Shown here one piece after another: positions 1 through 7,203 of a stretch of DNA of 17,383 nucleotides. The stretch is from positions 1-17,383 of the forward strand of contig JAWXBM010000022.1 of the NCBI GenBank assembly GCA_034440115.1, read 5' to 3'. A program made the translations under genes and the position numbers. This DNA comes from JAWXBM01 sp034440115 (lineage in GTDB: Bacteria; Pseudomonadota; Gammaproteobacteria; Xanthomonadales; SZUA-36). The notes below the pieces were generated by a model. The model was not told where the DNA came from, searched no databases, and worked only from the letters and a program-made list of their open reading frames with translations. Within the stretch, counting starts at the first letter, position 1. Each line of letters starts with the position of its first letter.

Positions 1-1069
1 ATACATCGAAGAGCTGGGCGGCAGCCGCAACGGTGGCACGTGGAACGATGGCACAGTGTATTACGAAGTGGTGCCCACCGATGCACTGGAGAAGATTTTC
101 TGGATCGACTCCGATTGCATGGGCTTCATGATCAACACCGTTACGCCGGAAGCGCTGGAACGTGAGAAGTAGGTGGTCAAGAACGAAAAGCGCCAGCGCG
201 TGGACAATCAGCCTTATGGCTACACCGAAGAGGTGATTCGGCGCGAGTTGTACCCCGGGGGGCATCCGTATTCCTGGACAGTCATCGGCTCACTGGATGA
301 TTTGCAGAACGCCACACTGGATGACGTTAAAGCTTTTTACCAGCAATACTAAGGTGCCAACAACGCCACGCTGGTGGTTGTGGGTGACTTTGATCCGAAG
401 GTGGTGAAGCCCTTATTGAACCAGTGGTTTGGTGAAATTCGTCGCGGCCCCGAAGTTGCAGCTTTGTCGCCTATGCCGGTATCACTCAGTGAAACAGAAA
501 AGCTCTGGTACCCGGACAAATTTGCCAAGTTACCCGAGTTGCGGATGATCTGGCCCACGGTGGAGCAATATCATCCTGACAGCTATGCGTTGAATGTGCT
601 GGGCCAGGTATTGTCCGGTACCAAACGAGCGCCGCTGTATCAGGTGTTAGTGGAAGAGAAGAAGCTGGCACCGGCGGTCAGCGCCTCCAGCAACGCGATG
701 GAACTGGCAGGGGAATTCAGGATTCGCGTACAGGCGGTAGAAGGTACTGATCTGGATGAAGTGGCCGCTGCCATCAATCAAGGTCTGGCGCGTTTTGAAG
801 CCAATGGATTTCCTGACTCTGAGCTGCAGCGCATCAAGGCCGAGCTTGAAACAGGTTTTTATCAAGGCATCAGCGGCGTGCTGAACAAAGCCTTTCAGTT
901 GGCCACGTACAACGAATATGCCGGTGACCCAGGGTTTGTCAGCGAAGACATTCAACGCCTGCAAGCTGTGACTCGCGATGATGTGATGCGGGTATATGGC
1001 AAATACGTGCAGGGCAACCCCATATCGAAACCAGTTGGGTGCCGCAGGACCAACCACAGTTGGCCGTAA
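1..1069 (+). pseudogene. M16 zinc-metalloprotease-like gene, N-terminal half, broken and truncated by the window edge
   Basis: Frame 2 reads as the first half of a two-domain M16 (pitrilysin/PqqL-type) protein: a GGSRNGGTWNDGTVYYE stretch, VVKNEKRQRVDNQPYG, HPYSWTVIGS, then NNATLVVVGDFDP, followed by an M16 C-domain to about 1015. These are standard M16 blocks; the catalytic HxxEH would lie left of the window. The frame is broken three times. A TAG at 170-172 replaces the Glu expected before VVKNEKR. A TAA at 350-352 sits where Tyr is expected before GANNATL. A missing base in or near the C-run at 1018-1021 shifts the frame, so the tail after GNP is out of register, whereas adding one base continues as HIETSWVPQ into the downstream open half. 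No lesion like these occurs in the other genes here, so decay of this gene is more likely than poor sequence. The longest open piece is 374-1069. Very confident of family, fairly confident of pseudogene status. Confidence 0.85.
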
Positions 1070-2544
1070 GCGATTCCCGCCAGGTTGAGGTGGTTGAGGA
1101 AGTGATCATTGAAGACGTTGCGGCCGAGGAAGTCAGCGCCGGCGAAGTGGCTGAATACGAGCGCACGCCTACCCAAAACAACCGATCAGAGCCACCGCTG
1201 GGTCCGCCACCGGTATTGCAGACGCCCGCGATCGCTACCTTTGAGTTGAGCAATGGCATTGATGTTTTGGCCATTGCGGACCAGGAAGTGCCATTGGTGA
1301 ACTTCAGTCTGATCATTCCGGGTGGCGCCTGGATGGATGATCCCGACCATCTCGGTGCAGCCGCGGGTGTGGCCAATATGTTGCTGCAGGGAACGGCGCA
1401 GAGAACCGCAGCAGAACTGGAAGAGGCCATCGGCCTGTTGGGTTCCAGTATCACTGTCACTGCGGATCGCGAACAACTCTACCTTGCAGGCACTTCTCTA
1501 ACGCGTAACCTGGATCAAACGCTGGCCCTGGTGCAGGAAATCCTGCTGCAACCGCGCTGGGACGAAGCCGAATTTGCGCGGCTGAAACGTGAGGCGATCG
1601 TTATGCTCACCGCTGCCGAGGCCGATCCCAATGCCGTGGCCGCTGCGGCTTTCAGTCGAGTGCTTTATGGCGATGACAATCCCTATGGACGCCAGGCGAT
1701 GGGCACGAAAGAAAGTGTCGAAGCCTTGAGTCTGGATAATCTGAAAGCCTGGTATGAGAAGAATCTGAAGCCCGCTGGCGCGCATCTGCAATTCGTAGGA
1801 GCCATTGATGCATTGCAATTGAAAAATGCTTTGCAGCCTTTGGCGCAAAGCTGGCAAGGCGAGGCGCCGGAATTTGCCGCATATCCACTGAGCCCAGCAC
1901 CGAAAGGTGGCAGTACCTACTTCATCGATATACCGGACTCCAAGCAATCGGTTATACGTTTGGGATCACGCGCGGTCGATGCGGTTGATCTGGATTGGGT
2001 CAGAACCAATTTTGCCAACGAACGGCTGGGCGCTGGTTCCAGTGCCCGCCTGACGCAGTTGTTACGTATTGAAAAAGGCTACACCTACGGCGCGTATTCC
2101 GGGCTGGGGCAATACACCCAGGCCGTGTCGCCATTCGTTGCCATCACCAGTGTACGCTCCAATGCCACCGGCGATTCGCTGGTCTTGATTCGCGATTTGC
2201 TGACGAATTATGCCGACACCTTTACCGATGTAGACGCAGAAACCACCCGTAACCAGGTGATCAAGCGCCATGCCCGCGCGATGGAGACGCTGGAGGCCAA
2301 GCTGGGACTGTTGGAGCGCAATGCCAAACTCGACTTGCCGCACGATGTGATTGCACGCGACCAGCAAATCCTGCTGAACATGGACACCGCCGACTTCCAG
2401 ACCATAATCCGCAAATACATGGCCGAACCGAACATGGTCTGGGTCGTGGTGGGAGATCGTGCCACGCAACGCAAGGTCGTGACTGGCTTTGTCGGCAAGC
2501 CGCCGATTGAATTGGATCGGCAGGGAGCGCCTGTTAAACCTTAA
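1039..2544 (+). CDS. M16 peptidase-like C-terminal half (open remainder of the broken gene)
   Basis: This is the second M16 repeat of the same ancestral gene, open for 501 codons to the TAA at 2542-2544. It begins with a linker rich in Glu and Val (about residues 10-50), then a proline-rich stretch, then an M16 domain. The position equivalent to the HxxEH zinc site reads DHLGAAAGVANMLLQGT, so this half is the non-catalytic repeat seen in two-domain members. The later LRIEKGYTYGAYS block matches the conserved Arg/Tyr substrate-binding region of the M16 C-domain. The GTG at 1039 is only the first possible start codon in the frame: there is no clear ribosome site, and the reading frame really continues from the upstream half across the frameshift at 1018-1021. 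Such proteins are usually exported and degrade peptides. Without the first half it should not be an active protease, so treat it as part of the pseudogene unless expression is shown. Confidence 0.8.
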   Translation: MPQDQPQLAVSDSRQVEVVEEVIIEDVAAEEVSAGEVAEYERTPTQNNRSEPPLGPPPVLQTPAIATFELSNGIDVLAIADQEVPLVNFSLIIPGGAWMDDPDHLGAAAGVANMLLQGTAQRTAAELEEAIGLLGSSITVTADREQLYLAGTSLTRNLDQTLALVQEILLQPRWDEAEFARLKREAIVMLTAAEADPNAVAAAAFSRVLYGDDNPYGRQAMGTKESVEALSLDNLKAWYEKNLKPAGAHLQFVGAIDALQLKNALQPLAQSWQGEAPEFAAYPLSPAPKGGSTYFIDIPDSKQSVIRLGSRAVDAVDLDWVRTNFANERLGAGSSARLTQLLRIEKGYTYGAYSGLGQYTQAVSPFVAITSVRSNATGDSLVLIRDLLTNYADTFTDVDAETTRNQVIKRHARAMETLEAKLGLLERNAKLDLPHDVIARDQQILLNMDTADFQTIIRKYMAEPNMVWVVVGDRATQRKVVTGFVGKPPIELDRQGAPVKP

Positions 2545-2559
2545 AAAATGTCAGCCAAT

Positions 2560-2595
2560 CAGACCGCAGGATCACCTGCGGTCTGGCCGGGTTTT
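2560..2595. terminator. Hairpin terminator between convergent M16 and argD genes
   Basis: CAGACCGCAGG (2560-2570), loop ATCA, and CCTGCGGTCTG (2575-2585) form a perfect 11-bp GC-rich stem. On the + strand a short TTTT follows at 2592-2595. On the - strand the A-run at 2543-2548 becomes a T-run about 11 nt past the stem. It sits between two convergent stop codons, so it probably ends transcription from both sides, although neither T-run is directly adjacent to the stem. Confidence 0.65.
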
Positions 2596-2598
2596 GAA

Positions 2599-3768
2599 TC
2601 AGGTCTTGGCCAGGATCAAATCCGACAACGTGTTGACGATGGTATCGGCTTGGCTGTCATCGGTTATCAGCGGCGGTAGCAGGCGAATGATGTTGTCGCG
2701 CGTGACATTGATGATGATACCAGCTTCAAGCGCTGCTTCCTTGATGGGGCCGGCGTTCTGGTTCAACTCGATACCCAGCATCAGGCCTTTGCCACGTATG
2801 CTGACGACGGATTTTTTGCCAGCCAGCTTTTTCTTGAAGCCGTCCAGCATCCGCTCACCCAGTTGGCCAGCTCGTTGACACAAGTTCTGGCTTTCCATGA
2901 TATCGAGCACGGTGCAAGCAGCTCGGCAGGCGAGTGGGTTGCCGCCAAAGGTGGTGCCATGGCGACCGGGAGTCAAGAGTTCTGCGGTTTTGCCGCGGGC
3001 CATGCAAGCGCCAATGGGCACGCCGTTGGCCAGCGCTTTGGCGCTGGTCAGAATGTCAGGCAATATATTTTCATGCTGATAGGCATACCATTTGCCGGTG
3101 CGGCAAACACCACTTTGAATTTCATCCAGAACCAGCAACCAGCCATTGCGATCACAGATATCCCTCAGGCCCTTGAGGTAGCCTTCATCAGGTACCTGTA
3201 TTCCAGCTTCACCCTGGATGGGTTCAACCAATATGGCGGCGATGTTCTTGTCCAGTGCTGCGACTTTTTCCACCGCAGCCAGATCATTGAAAGGCACGCG
3301 CACAAAACCACTGACCAAGGGCTCAAAACCAGCCTGGGCTTTGCGGCTACCGGTAGCTGAAAGCGCCGCCATGGTGCGGCCGTGAAAGCTGTTTTCCATC
3401 ACGATCACGCCGGGTTTGTCGATGCCTCGCTCATGGCCCGCCAAGCGGACGATCTTTAAGGCACACTCGATAGCTTCTGTTCCGGAGTTGCAAATAAATG
3501 ATTTGTCCATGCCGGATATTTTCGCCAGCTTTTCGGCCAGCTTTTCCTGCCAGGGAATGCGCGCCAGGTTGCTGGTGTGGATCAACAGGCCGGCCTGTTC
3601 GCATAGGGCCTTGGCTACTTCTGATTGCGCGTGGCCCAGGCCGGTAACGCCCAAACCACTGATGGCATCGAGGTAACGTTTACCCTGTTCATCAAACAGC
3701 CAGCATCCCTCACCATGGGTGAAGGCAACGGCCAGGCGGGCATAGGTGTTCATCAGGAAATCGGACAT
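2599..3768 (-). CDS. argD: Acetylornithine/succinyl-diaminopimelate aminotransferase (class III PLP aminotransferase)
   Basis: 389 residues, the usual ArgD length. ArgD transfers an amino group from glutamate to N-acetylglutamate semialdehyde in arginine synthesis, and often also acts in the lysine/DAP pathway. PLP-site features are all visible: NSGTEA at 94-99 (phosphate grip), HGRT at 129-132, LVLDEIQ with Asp215 (ring nitrogen contact), TSAKALANG with Lys244 as the Schiff-base lysine, and HGTTFGGNPLAC at 270-281. The ATG at 3768 is preceded by GGAAAA about 10 nt upstream. It lies 53 bp downstream of rnt on the same strand, so co-transcription is likely. Its stop lies just beside the shared hairpin at 2560-2585. 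Other class III aminotransferases (AstC, GabT) are alternatives, but the overall block pattern is ArgD-like; the fine substrate choice cannot be told from sequence. Confidence 0.88.
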   Translation of the reverse strand: MSDFLMNTYARLAVAFTHGEGCWLFDEQGKRYLDAISGLGVTGLGHAQSEVAKALCEQAGLLIHTSNLARIPWQEKLAEKLAKISGMDKSFICNSGTEAIECALKIVRLAGHERGIDKPGVIVMENSFHGRTMAALSATGSRKAQAGFEPLVSGFVRVPFNDLAAVEKVAALDKNIAAILVEPIQGEAGIQVPDEGYLKGLRDICDRNGWLLVLDEIQSGVCRTGKWYAYQHENILPDILTSAKALANGVPIGACMARGKTAELLTPGRHGTTFGGNPLACRAACTVLDIMESQNLCQRAGQLGERMLDGFKKKLAGKKSVVSIRGKGLMLGIELNQNAGPIKEAALEAGIIINVTRDNIIRLLPPLITDDSQADTIVNTLSDLILAKT

Positions 3769-3821
3769 AAACGGTTACTTTTCCATATTGGTTATTGACC
3801 AAGGTTACAGCCGGGTATTGT

Positions 3822-4427
3822 TCAGAATCCGGTCAGAATTTTCCAGCGATTAACGATGCTACAAAATAATGCCGCAGTGCGCTCGGTATCGTAATAGGCC
3901 GAATGAGCTTCCGATTCGTTCCATTCCAGTCCTGCAGATTGTACTGCTCGCGATAGTACCGTTTGGCCAAAAGCCAGACCGGCCATGGTAACCGTATCAA
4001 ACGAACTGAAGGGGTGGAACGGGCTGCGTTTGAAATCGGTGCGTTCAATGGCGGCATTCATAAACGACAAGTCGAAAAAGGAATTGTGGCCTACCAAGAT
4101 AGCGCGCTGGCATCCCGTGCTCTTCATTTCCTTGCGTATCGGTTGGAAAATCCGTTGCAAGGCTTCCTTTTCCGGTAATGCGCCACGTAAGGGGCTATCC
4201 AGCTTGATGCCGGTTATTTCCAGTGATTTGGCCTCGATATTGGATCCAGCAAAAGGCTCTACGTGTTCACAAATAGTCTCAGCAATAAACAGTCGACCAA
4301 AATCATCCATGCGGATGATGCTGGCGGCGATTTCCAGCAGCGCATCGGTCTTGCAATTAAAGCCGCCCGTTTCCACATCCACCACCACGGGTAAAAAGCC
4401 TCTGAATCGATCTGCAATGCGCGGCAT
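3822..4427 (-). CDS. rnt: Ribonuclease T (DEDDh 3'-5' exoribonuclease)
   Basis: 201 residues. RNase T trims 3' ends of tRNA, 5S and 23S rRNA and turns over tRNA CCA ends, in the cytoplasm and as a dimer. The DEDDh catalytic set is complete: Asp17 and Glu19 in VVVDVETGGFN, Asp119 in GHNSFFDLSF, and His175 and Asp180 in AHSAYYDTERT. All sit exactly six residues earlier than in E. coli Rnt, which fits a slightly shorter N-terminus. CDRFRGF-type N-terminal and FCSIVNRWK C-terminal blocks also match. The protein ends a little earlier than the E. coli enzyme, without its short C-terminal tail. The ATG at 4427 has no strong ribosome site. It is divergent from the TraB/GumN gene and lies upstream of argD. 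Confidence 0.93.
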   Translation of the reverse strand: MPRIADRFRGFLPVVVDVETGGFNCKTDALLEIAASIIRMDDFGRLFIAETICEHVEPFAGSNIEAKSLEITGIKLDSPLRGALPEKEALQRIFQPIRKEMKSTGCQRAILVGHNSFFDLSFMNAAIERTDFKRSPFHPFSSFDTVTMAGLAFGQTVLSRAVQSAGLEWNESEAHSAYYDTERTAALFCSIVNRWKILTGF

Positions 4428-4498
4428 AATAAGTAACTCGGGTGGAACCTCTGGGAAAACTCGGGCGACGAGAATACGTGAATGAAAAAGGAATTGCC

Positions 4499-5470
4499 AT
4501 GAAACCTGCCAAGCAACCGATACTGCAAACCCTTCAGTCTGTCAGGCATTATACCCGCCTTGGGCTCAGGTATTTTTCGCTGGTGGCTTTATTGGGTCTC
4601 GGGCTGATTTTCCCGGCACAAGCGGAACAGGGCGAAGATCATCAAGCAGGCATGTATTGGCATATCAGCAAGGCTGGCGCTGATGCCGGGTACTTGCTGG
4701 GCACCATCCATAGCGAAGATCCGCGCGTGGTGGATTTTTCGGATCACCTGCTAGCTGAGCTGAAAAGCTGTGATGTGTTTGCCATGGAAATGGTGCCGGA
4801 TTTGCCCACGCTGAAAAAGCTCACGGACTACATGCACTATCAGGACAACGAGCGGCTGTACTCCATTCTGGGCCAGCAACGTTACGATCGAACCATGCAG
4901 GCTCTGAGCTCTTACCAGGTTCCGGCTGACTGGAAAGCACGCATGAAAGTCTGGGCGGTGATGATGACTTTGAGTGTACCTGCGCCCGAGACCGGCTTTT
5001 TCATGGATCTGTCACTGTCCCTGCGGGCCGCGGGCAGCGGTTTGAAGGTGGTTGGCCTGGAAACCCTGGAGCAGCAGTTGCAGTTTCTGGAGCAAATGCC
5101 ACTGGACTACCAGATCACATTGCTGGATCACGCGCTGGATGATTATCAGCGGGTGAACAAGATACACGAAGAAATGGTGGACGTGTATTTGCAAAACAGT
5201 CTGGTTGCGCTGGATGAGTTGTCCGAAGAGCAGTTCGAAGTGCTGGACCAGGAAATTACCGATTATTTTGTGGATTTGGGCATCGTGGCTCGAAATCAGC
5301 AAATGGCTGCCAACGCCCTGCAACAATTGGCCGAGAAGAAAGTATTTATCGCGGTAGGCGCGCTGCATCTGGCAGGCCCCGAAGGGCTGATCAATCTGCT
5401 GCGTCAGGGTGGTTATGAATTAACCGCCCTGCCACTACCTTTCAATCAGTCCCAGCAAGCTGCTCCGTGA
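4499..5470 (+). CDS. TraB/GumN family protein, predicted exported
   Basis: I place the start at the ATG at 4499 (323 residues) because AAGGAA lies 5 nt upstream and the product then begins with a short basic stretch and a hydrophobic core (about residues 23-40), ending in AQA at 40-42, a good signal-peptidase I site. An in-frame ATG at 4442 has no comparable ribosome site. The mature protein has YLLGTIHSEDPR (GTIH at 68-71) and, near the C-terminus, VFIAVGALHLAGPEGLINLLR; paired GxxH-type motifs and a glutamate (AMEMVPD) are hallmarks of the TraB/PrgY/GumN/Tiki superfamily, proposed to be metal-dependent peptidases. The cellular role is unknown in most bacteria. It stands alone on this strand, divergent from rnt, and is followed by the inverted-repeat tract ending in a terminator-like hairpin at 5604-5642. 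Confidence 0.85.
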   Translation: MKPAKQPILQTLQSVRHYTRLGLRYFSLVALLGLGLIFPAQAEQGEDHQAGMYWHISKAGADAGYLLGTIHSEDPRVVDFSDHLLAELKSCDVFAMEMVPDLPTLKKLTDYMHYQDNERLYSILGQQRYDRTMQALSSYQVPADWKARMKVWAVMMTLSVPAPETGFFMDLSLSLRAAGSGLKVVGLETLEQQLQFLEQMPLDYQITLLDHALDDYQRVNKIHEEMVDVYLQNSLVALDELSEEQFEVLDQEITDYFVDLGIVARNQQMAANALQQLAEKKVFIAVGALHLAGPEGLINLLRQGGYELTALPLPFNQSQQAAP

Positions 5471-5485
5471 TCGCTTGATGCTGAG

Positions 5486-5597
5486 TCAGGGTATCTCTGA
5501 TTTATTCAGAGCTTCCTGATGGCACATGGATGTGTCGCCATTTTCAATGAGAGCAACTCATTGAAAATGAAGGACAGTGAAAACCACGCTTTTCACT
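5486..5597 (+). other. Tract of four consecutive inverted repeats in the non-coding region after the TraB/GumN gene
   Basis: Four hairpins follow one another. First, TCAGG/CCTGA around CTCTGA-TTTAT-TCAGAG (5486-5519). Second, CACA-TGGA-TGTG (5523-5534). Third, CATTTTCAATGAG-AGCAA-CTCATTGAAAATG (5539-5569), a perfect 13-bp stem. Fourth, AGTGAAAA-CCACGC-TTTTCACT (5576-5597), 8 bp. A fifth hairpin with a T-run follows at 5604-5642. The first includes GATTTATTCAGAGCTT, identical to 5624-5639, so it looks like a collapsed copy of the repeat below. The tract could be a structured 3' UTR, a small RNA, or decayed REP-like repeats. No open reading frame of interest is present here. Confidence 0.6.
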
Positions 5598-5640
5598 ATC
5601 CGTGCTCTGAGAAATCCAGGATGGATTTATTCAGAGCTTT
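5591..5640 (+). repeat. Dispersed structured repeat, copy A
   Basis: This 50-nt stretch aligns without gaps to 6341-6390 (41 of 50 identical by my count). Its centre is AAATCCA-GGA-TGGATTT, flanked by GCTCTGA and TCAGAGC, so the whole element folds on itself. Differences from copy B fall partly as paired changes in the central stem. Confidence 0.75.
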
Positions 5641-5642
5641 TT
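5604..5642 (+). terminator. Predicted intrinsic terminator of the TraB/GumN transcript, formed by repeat copy A
   Basis: GCTCTGA (5604-5610) pairs with TCAGAGC (5631-5637), and inside it AAATCCA pairs with TGGATTT around a GGA loop. Five T residues follow at once (5638-5642). The only interruption is a small internal loop (G against AT). Shape and placement, 134 bp past the stop of the + strand gene, suit a Rho-independent terminator. Confidence 0.55.
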
Positions 5643-5648
5643 AATTGA

Positions 5649-6311
5649 TCAGCGCAACAAGCGCGGCACAACGGCCGCAATAAAGGCCAGGGCGATCAAG
5701 CCCAATCCCCAGGTCAGCTCCAGAAATACGGTGCTCACGCCCAGTACCAGCGAGGCCAGGGCAATTGCATTGGCATCACCCAGGCGATCATCGGCACCTG
5801 CTTCACGGCCGGTGATTCTCAGTAGCAGGTGATCCAGACTCAGTTTGCCAGCACCGTAAAACACCAGCGGTAACAACATGATGATGAACAGCAATGCCAG
5901 TTTGAAATTGCCGCTACCCCCTTTCGAGGTGATGACATAACCCTGCCACAAATCAGCCAGGCTGGACCATTGAGCAGGCCAGTGCACCGCAGCAGCTGCC
6001 ACTGCGGTGATAACGATCAACGAGATGGCAGCAAAACGGGTAAACAATCCGAACAGTAACAACAAGGCCAATACCAGTTCGCCCCAGGTGGCAGCCAGCC
6101 AGTTCAGTTCCAAAGGCAGGGTAGAGAAGGGCCAGGGAAAACCCTTTTGCCAATCGGCCCAGGGTATGTCGGCAAACCAGTTGGTACCGTGCAATTTGGT
6201 GATGCCGGATTCCCAGAATTCCCAGGCCAGTATCAGGCGCAAGGCAAGGGGCCAGACATAATCACCTGCAGCACGCAGGCGTGCTCCCAGCGTATCGTAG
6301 AAATCCAACAT
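5649..6311 (-). CDS. hvfX: DoxX-like membrane protein of the HvfA-type RiPP operon (HvfX/BufD type)
   Basis: 220 residues, strongly hydrophobic, with about five membrane segments (roughly 18-35, 68-88, 90-110, 135-155 and 185-215). The early block LRLILAWEFWESGITKLHG is the typical DoxX/SURF4 signature. DoxX-like proteins are the usual fourth member of operons that make MNIO-modified copper-binding peptides, where they are thought to help handling or maturation of the peptide at the membrane; the exact job is not settled. The ATG at 6311 has GGGAG 9 nt upstream. The gene is the last of the operon and is parted from hvfC by 121 bp that hold repeat copy B, so its output could differ from the upstream genes. 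The DoxX family is clear; the specific role comes from context. Confidence 0.85.
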   Translation of the reverse strand: MLDFYDTLGARLRAAGDYVWPLALRLILAWEFWESGITKLHGTNWFADIPWADWQKGFPWPFSTLPLELNWLAATWGELVLALLLLFGLFTRFAAISLIVITAVAAAAVHWPAQWSSLADLWQGYVITSKGGSGNFKLALLFIIMLLPLVFYGAGKLSLDHLLLRITGREAGADDRLGDANAIALASLVLGVSTVFLELTWGLGLIALAFIAAVVPRLLR

Positions 6312-6340
6312 GTTGTTATTCTCCCTGGTGCGTAGTTGGT

Positions 6341-6390
6341 TTTCACTTTCCGTGCATTGATAAACCCAGGATGGGTTTATGCATAGCTTC
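6341..6390 (+). repeat. Dispersed structured repeat, copy B, between hvfC and hvfX
   Basis: Counterpart of 5591-5640. The core is TAAACCCA-GGA-TGGGTTTA, an 8-bp stem, with TGCA on both sides. Relative to copy A, a stem T is C and its partner A is G, so pairing is kept. It is in the same + orientation as copy A, which makes it antisense to the hvf operon. The rest of the 6312-6432 gap holds only the hvfX ribosome site and an A/T-rich stretch. Confidence 0.75.
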
Positions 6391-6432
6391 TTTAAGTGCT
6401 TTTACGTATTCTTTTCTTTTGACGTGTTGGCT

Positions 6433-7203
6433 TCAGGGCCGCGTGCCGAGGATCACTTCGCGTTGCCACAAGTCCTGTAACAATTGTTTGCCATGCTCCA
6501 ACACTGCGTGGCTGTCTGCATGGCCAATGTCTGCAGCTATCGCCAGCAATATGTCCTGACCGCTGTGTTCGCCAGCCTGGAGTTTCTCCAGCAGCAACCA
6601 GGTAACCGGGTTGATTTGCATGAATTTCACCTGGTCTTTACGATTGCGATAAACCAGCAGTCGGGTGGGTTCTGCTGGAGCCTTTTCTGGTTGAAATTCC
6701 GGGCCAATGCGATGCACCGGGAAGGTATAGGCCAGAGGCCAGGCCAAGGGTGATAACAAGGGTACGCCCTGCAACAAATCGCCTTGCGGATCTGCTTCCA
6801 GCTCATCGATTTCGCGACTGTCCAAAGTCAGCGCCAGCTCTACCCATTCGTAGTGCGCCAATTCCAACAGGAAAGGCGGGTCGCCCGCTCGGTCAACGCG
6901 CTGCTCCTGCACATAGCGCAGGAATTCCTTGGGCAGTTCGGGAAACAAGGGTGTGTGCGCGCGGTGTTCGGTGTAAAAATCCCGTGCCAGTTTCTGCCAG
7001 TCCGCATCGCTGTAGATTTTTTTCAGTACCGGGAAATTACTGGCCAGATACTTGCTGATGTTATTGAAAAACAGCTCGCGGTAAATTTGCATGCGGCGGT
7101 CTTCAACGTCGCTTGGTGCTGGCGCAGCGTCTGGATTACGGATATGGGCTGCAAAAGACATTTGCATCTGCTGCAGTTTTTCAGCCCTGTTTACGCTTGG
7201 CAT
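6433..7203 (-). CDS. hvfC: HvfC/BufC family RiPP maturation partner (DUF2063)
   Basis: 256 residues. The N-terminal part (about 12-105) is the DUF2063 helical domain, with SFAAHIRNP, RRMQIYRELFFNNISKYLASNFPVL-type blocks and PELPKEFLRYVQ. A second domain follows, with LAHYEWVELAL and a C-terminal region ending WQREVIL. In characterised systems this protein pairs with the DUF692/MNIO enzyme and brings it the precursor peptide. The ATG at 7203 has AGGAAA 6 nt upstream, and the gene overlaps the end of hvfB by 23 bp, so the two are probably translationally coupled. DUF2063 was once described as a putative DNA-binding domain, but its place between the MNIO and DoxX genes argues for a maturation role. 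High confidence in family and operon role. Confidence 0.9.
   Translation of the reverse strand: MPSVNRAEKLQQMQMSFAAHIRNPDAAPAPSDVEDRRMQIYRELFFNNISKYLASNFPVLKKIYSDADWQKLARDFYTEHRAHTPLFPELPKEFLRYVQEQRVDRAGDPPFLLELAHYEWVELALTLDSREIDELEADPQGDLLQGVPLLSPLAWPLAYTFPVHRIGPEFQPEKAPAEPTRLLVYRNRKDQVKFMQINPVTWLLLEKLQAGEHSGQDILLAIAADIGHADSHAVLEHGKQLLQDLWQREVILGTRP

Noticed and set aside
170..352. The in-frame TAG and TAA in the M16 gene as recoded sense codons (alternative code, pyrrolysine or readthrough)
   Set aside because: Two different stop codons plus a frameshift in the same gene, and no internal TAG or TAA in any of the other genes, which also use TAA and TGA as normal stops. Gene decay explains it better.
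2863..3360. 165-codon + strand frame opposite argD
   Set aside because: Antisense shadow of a clear ArgD coding region, with no recognisable domain or ribosome site.
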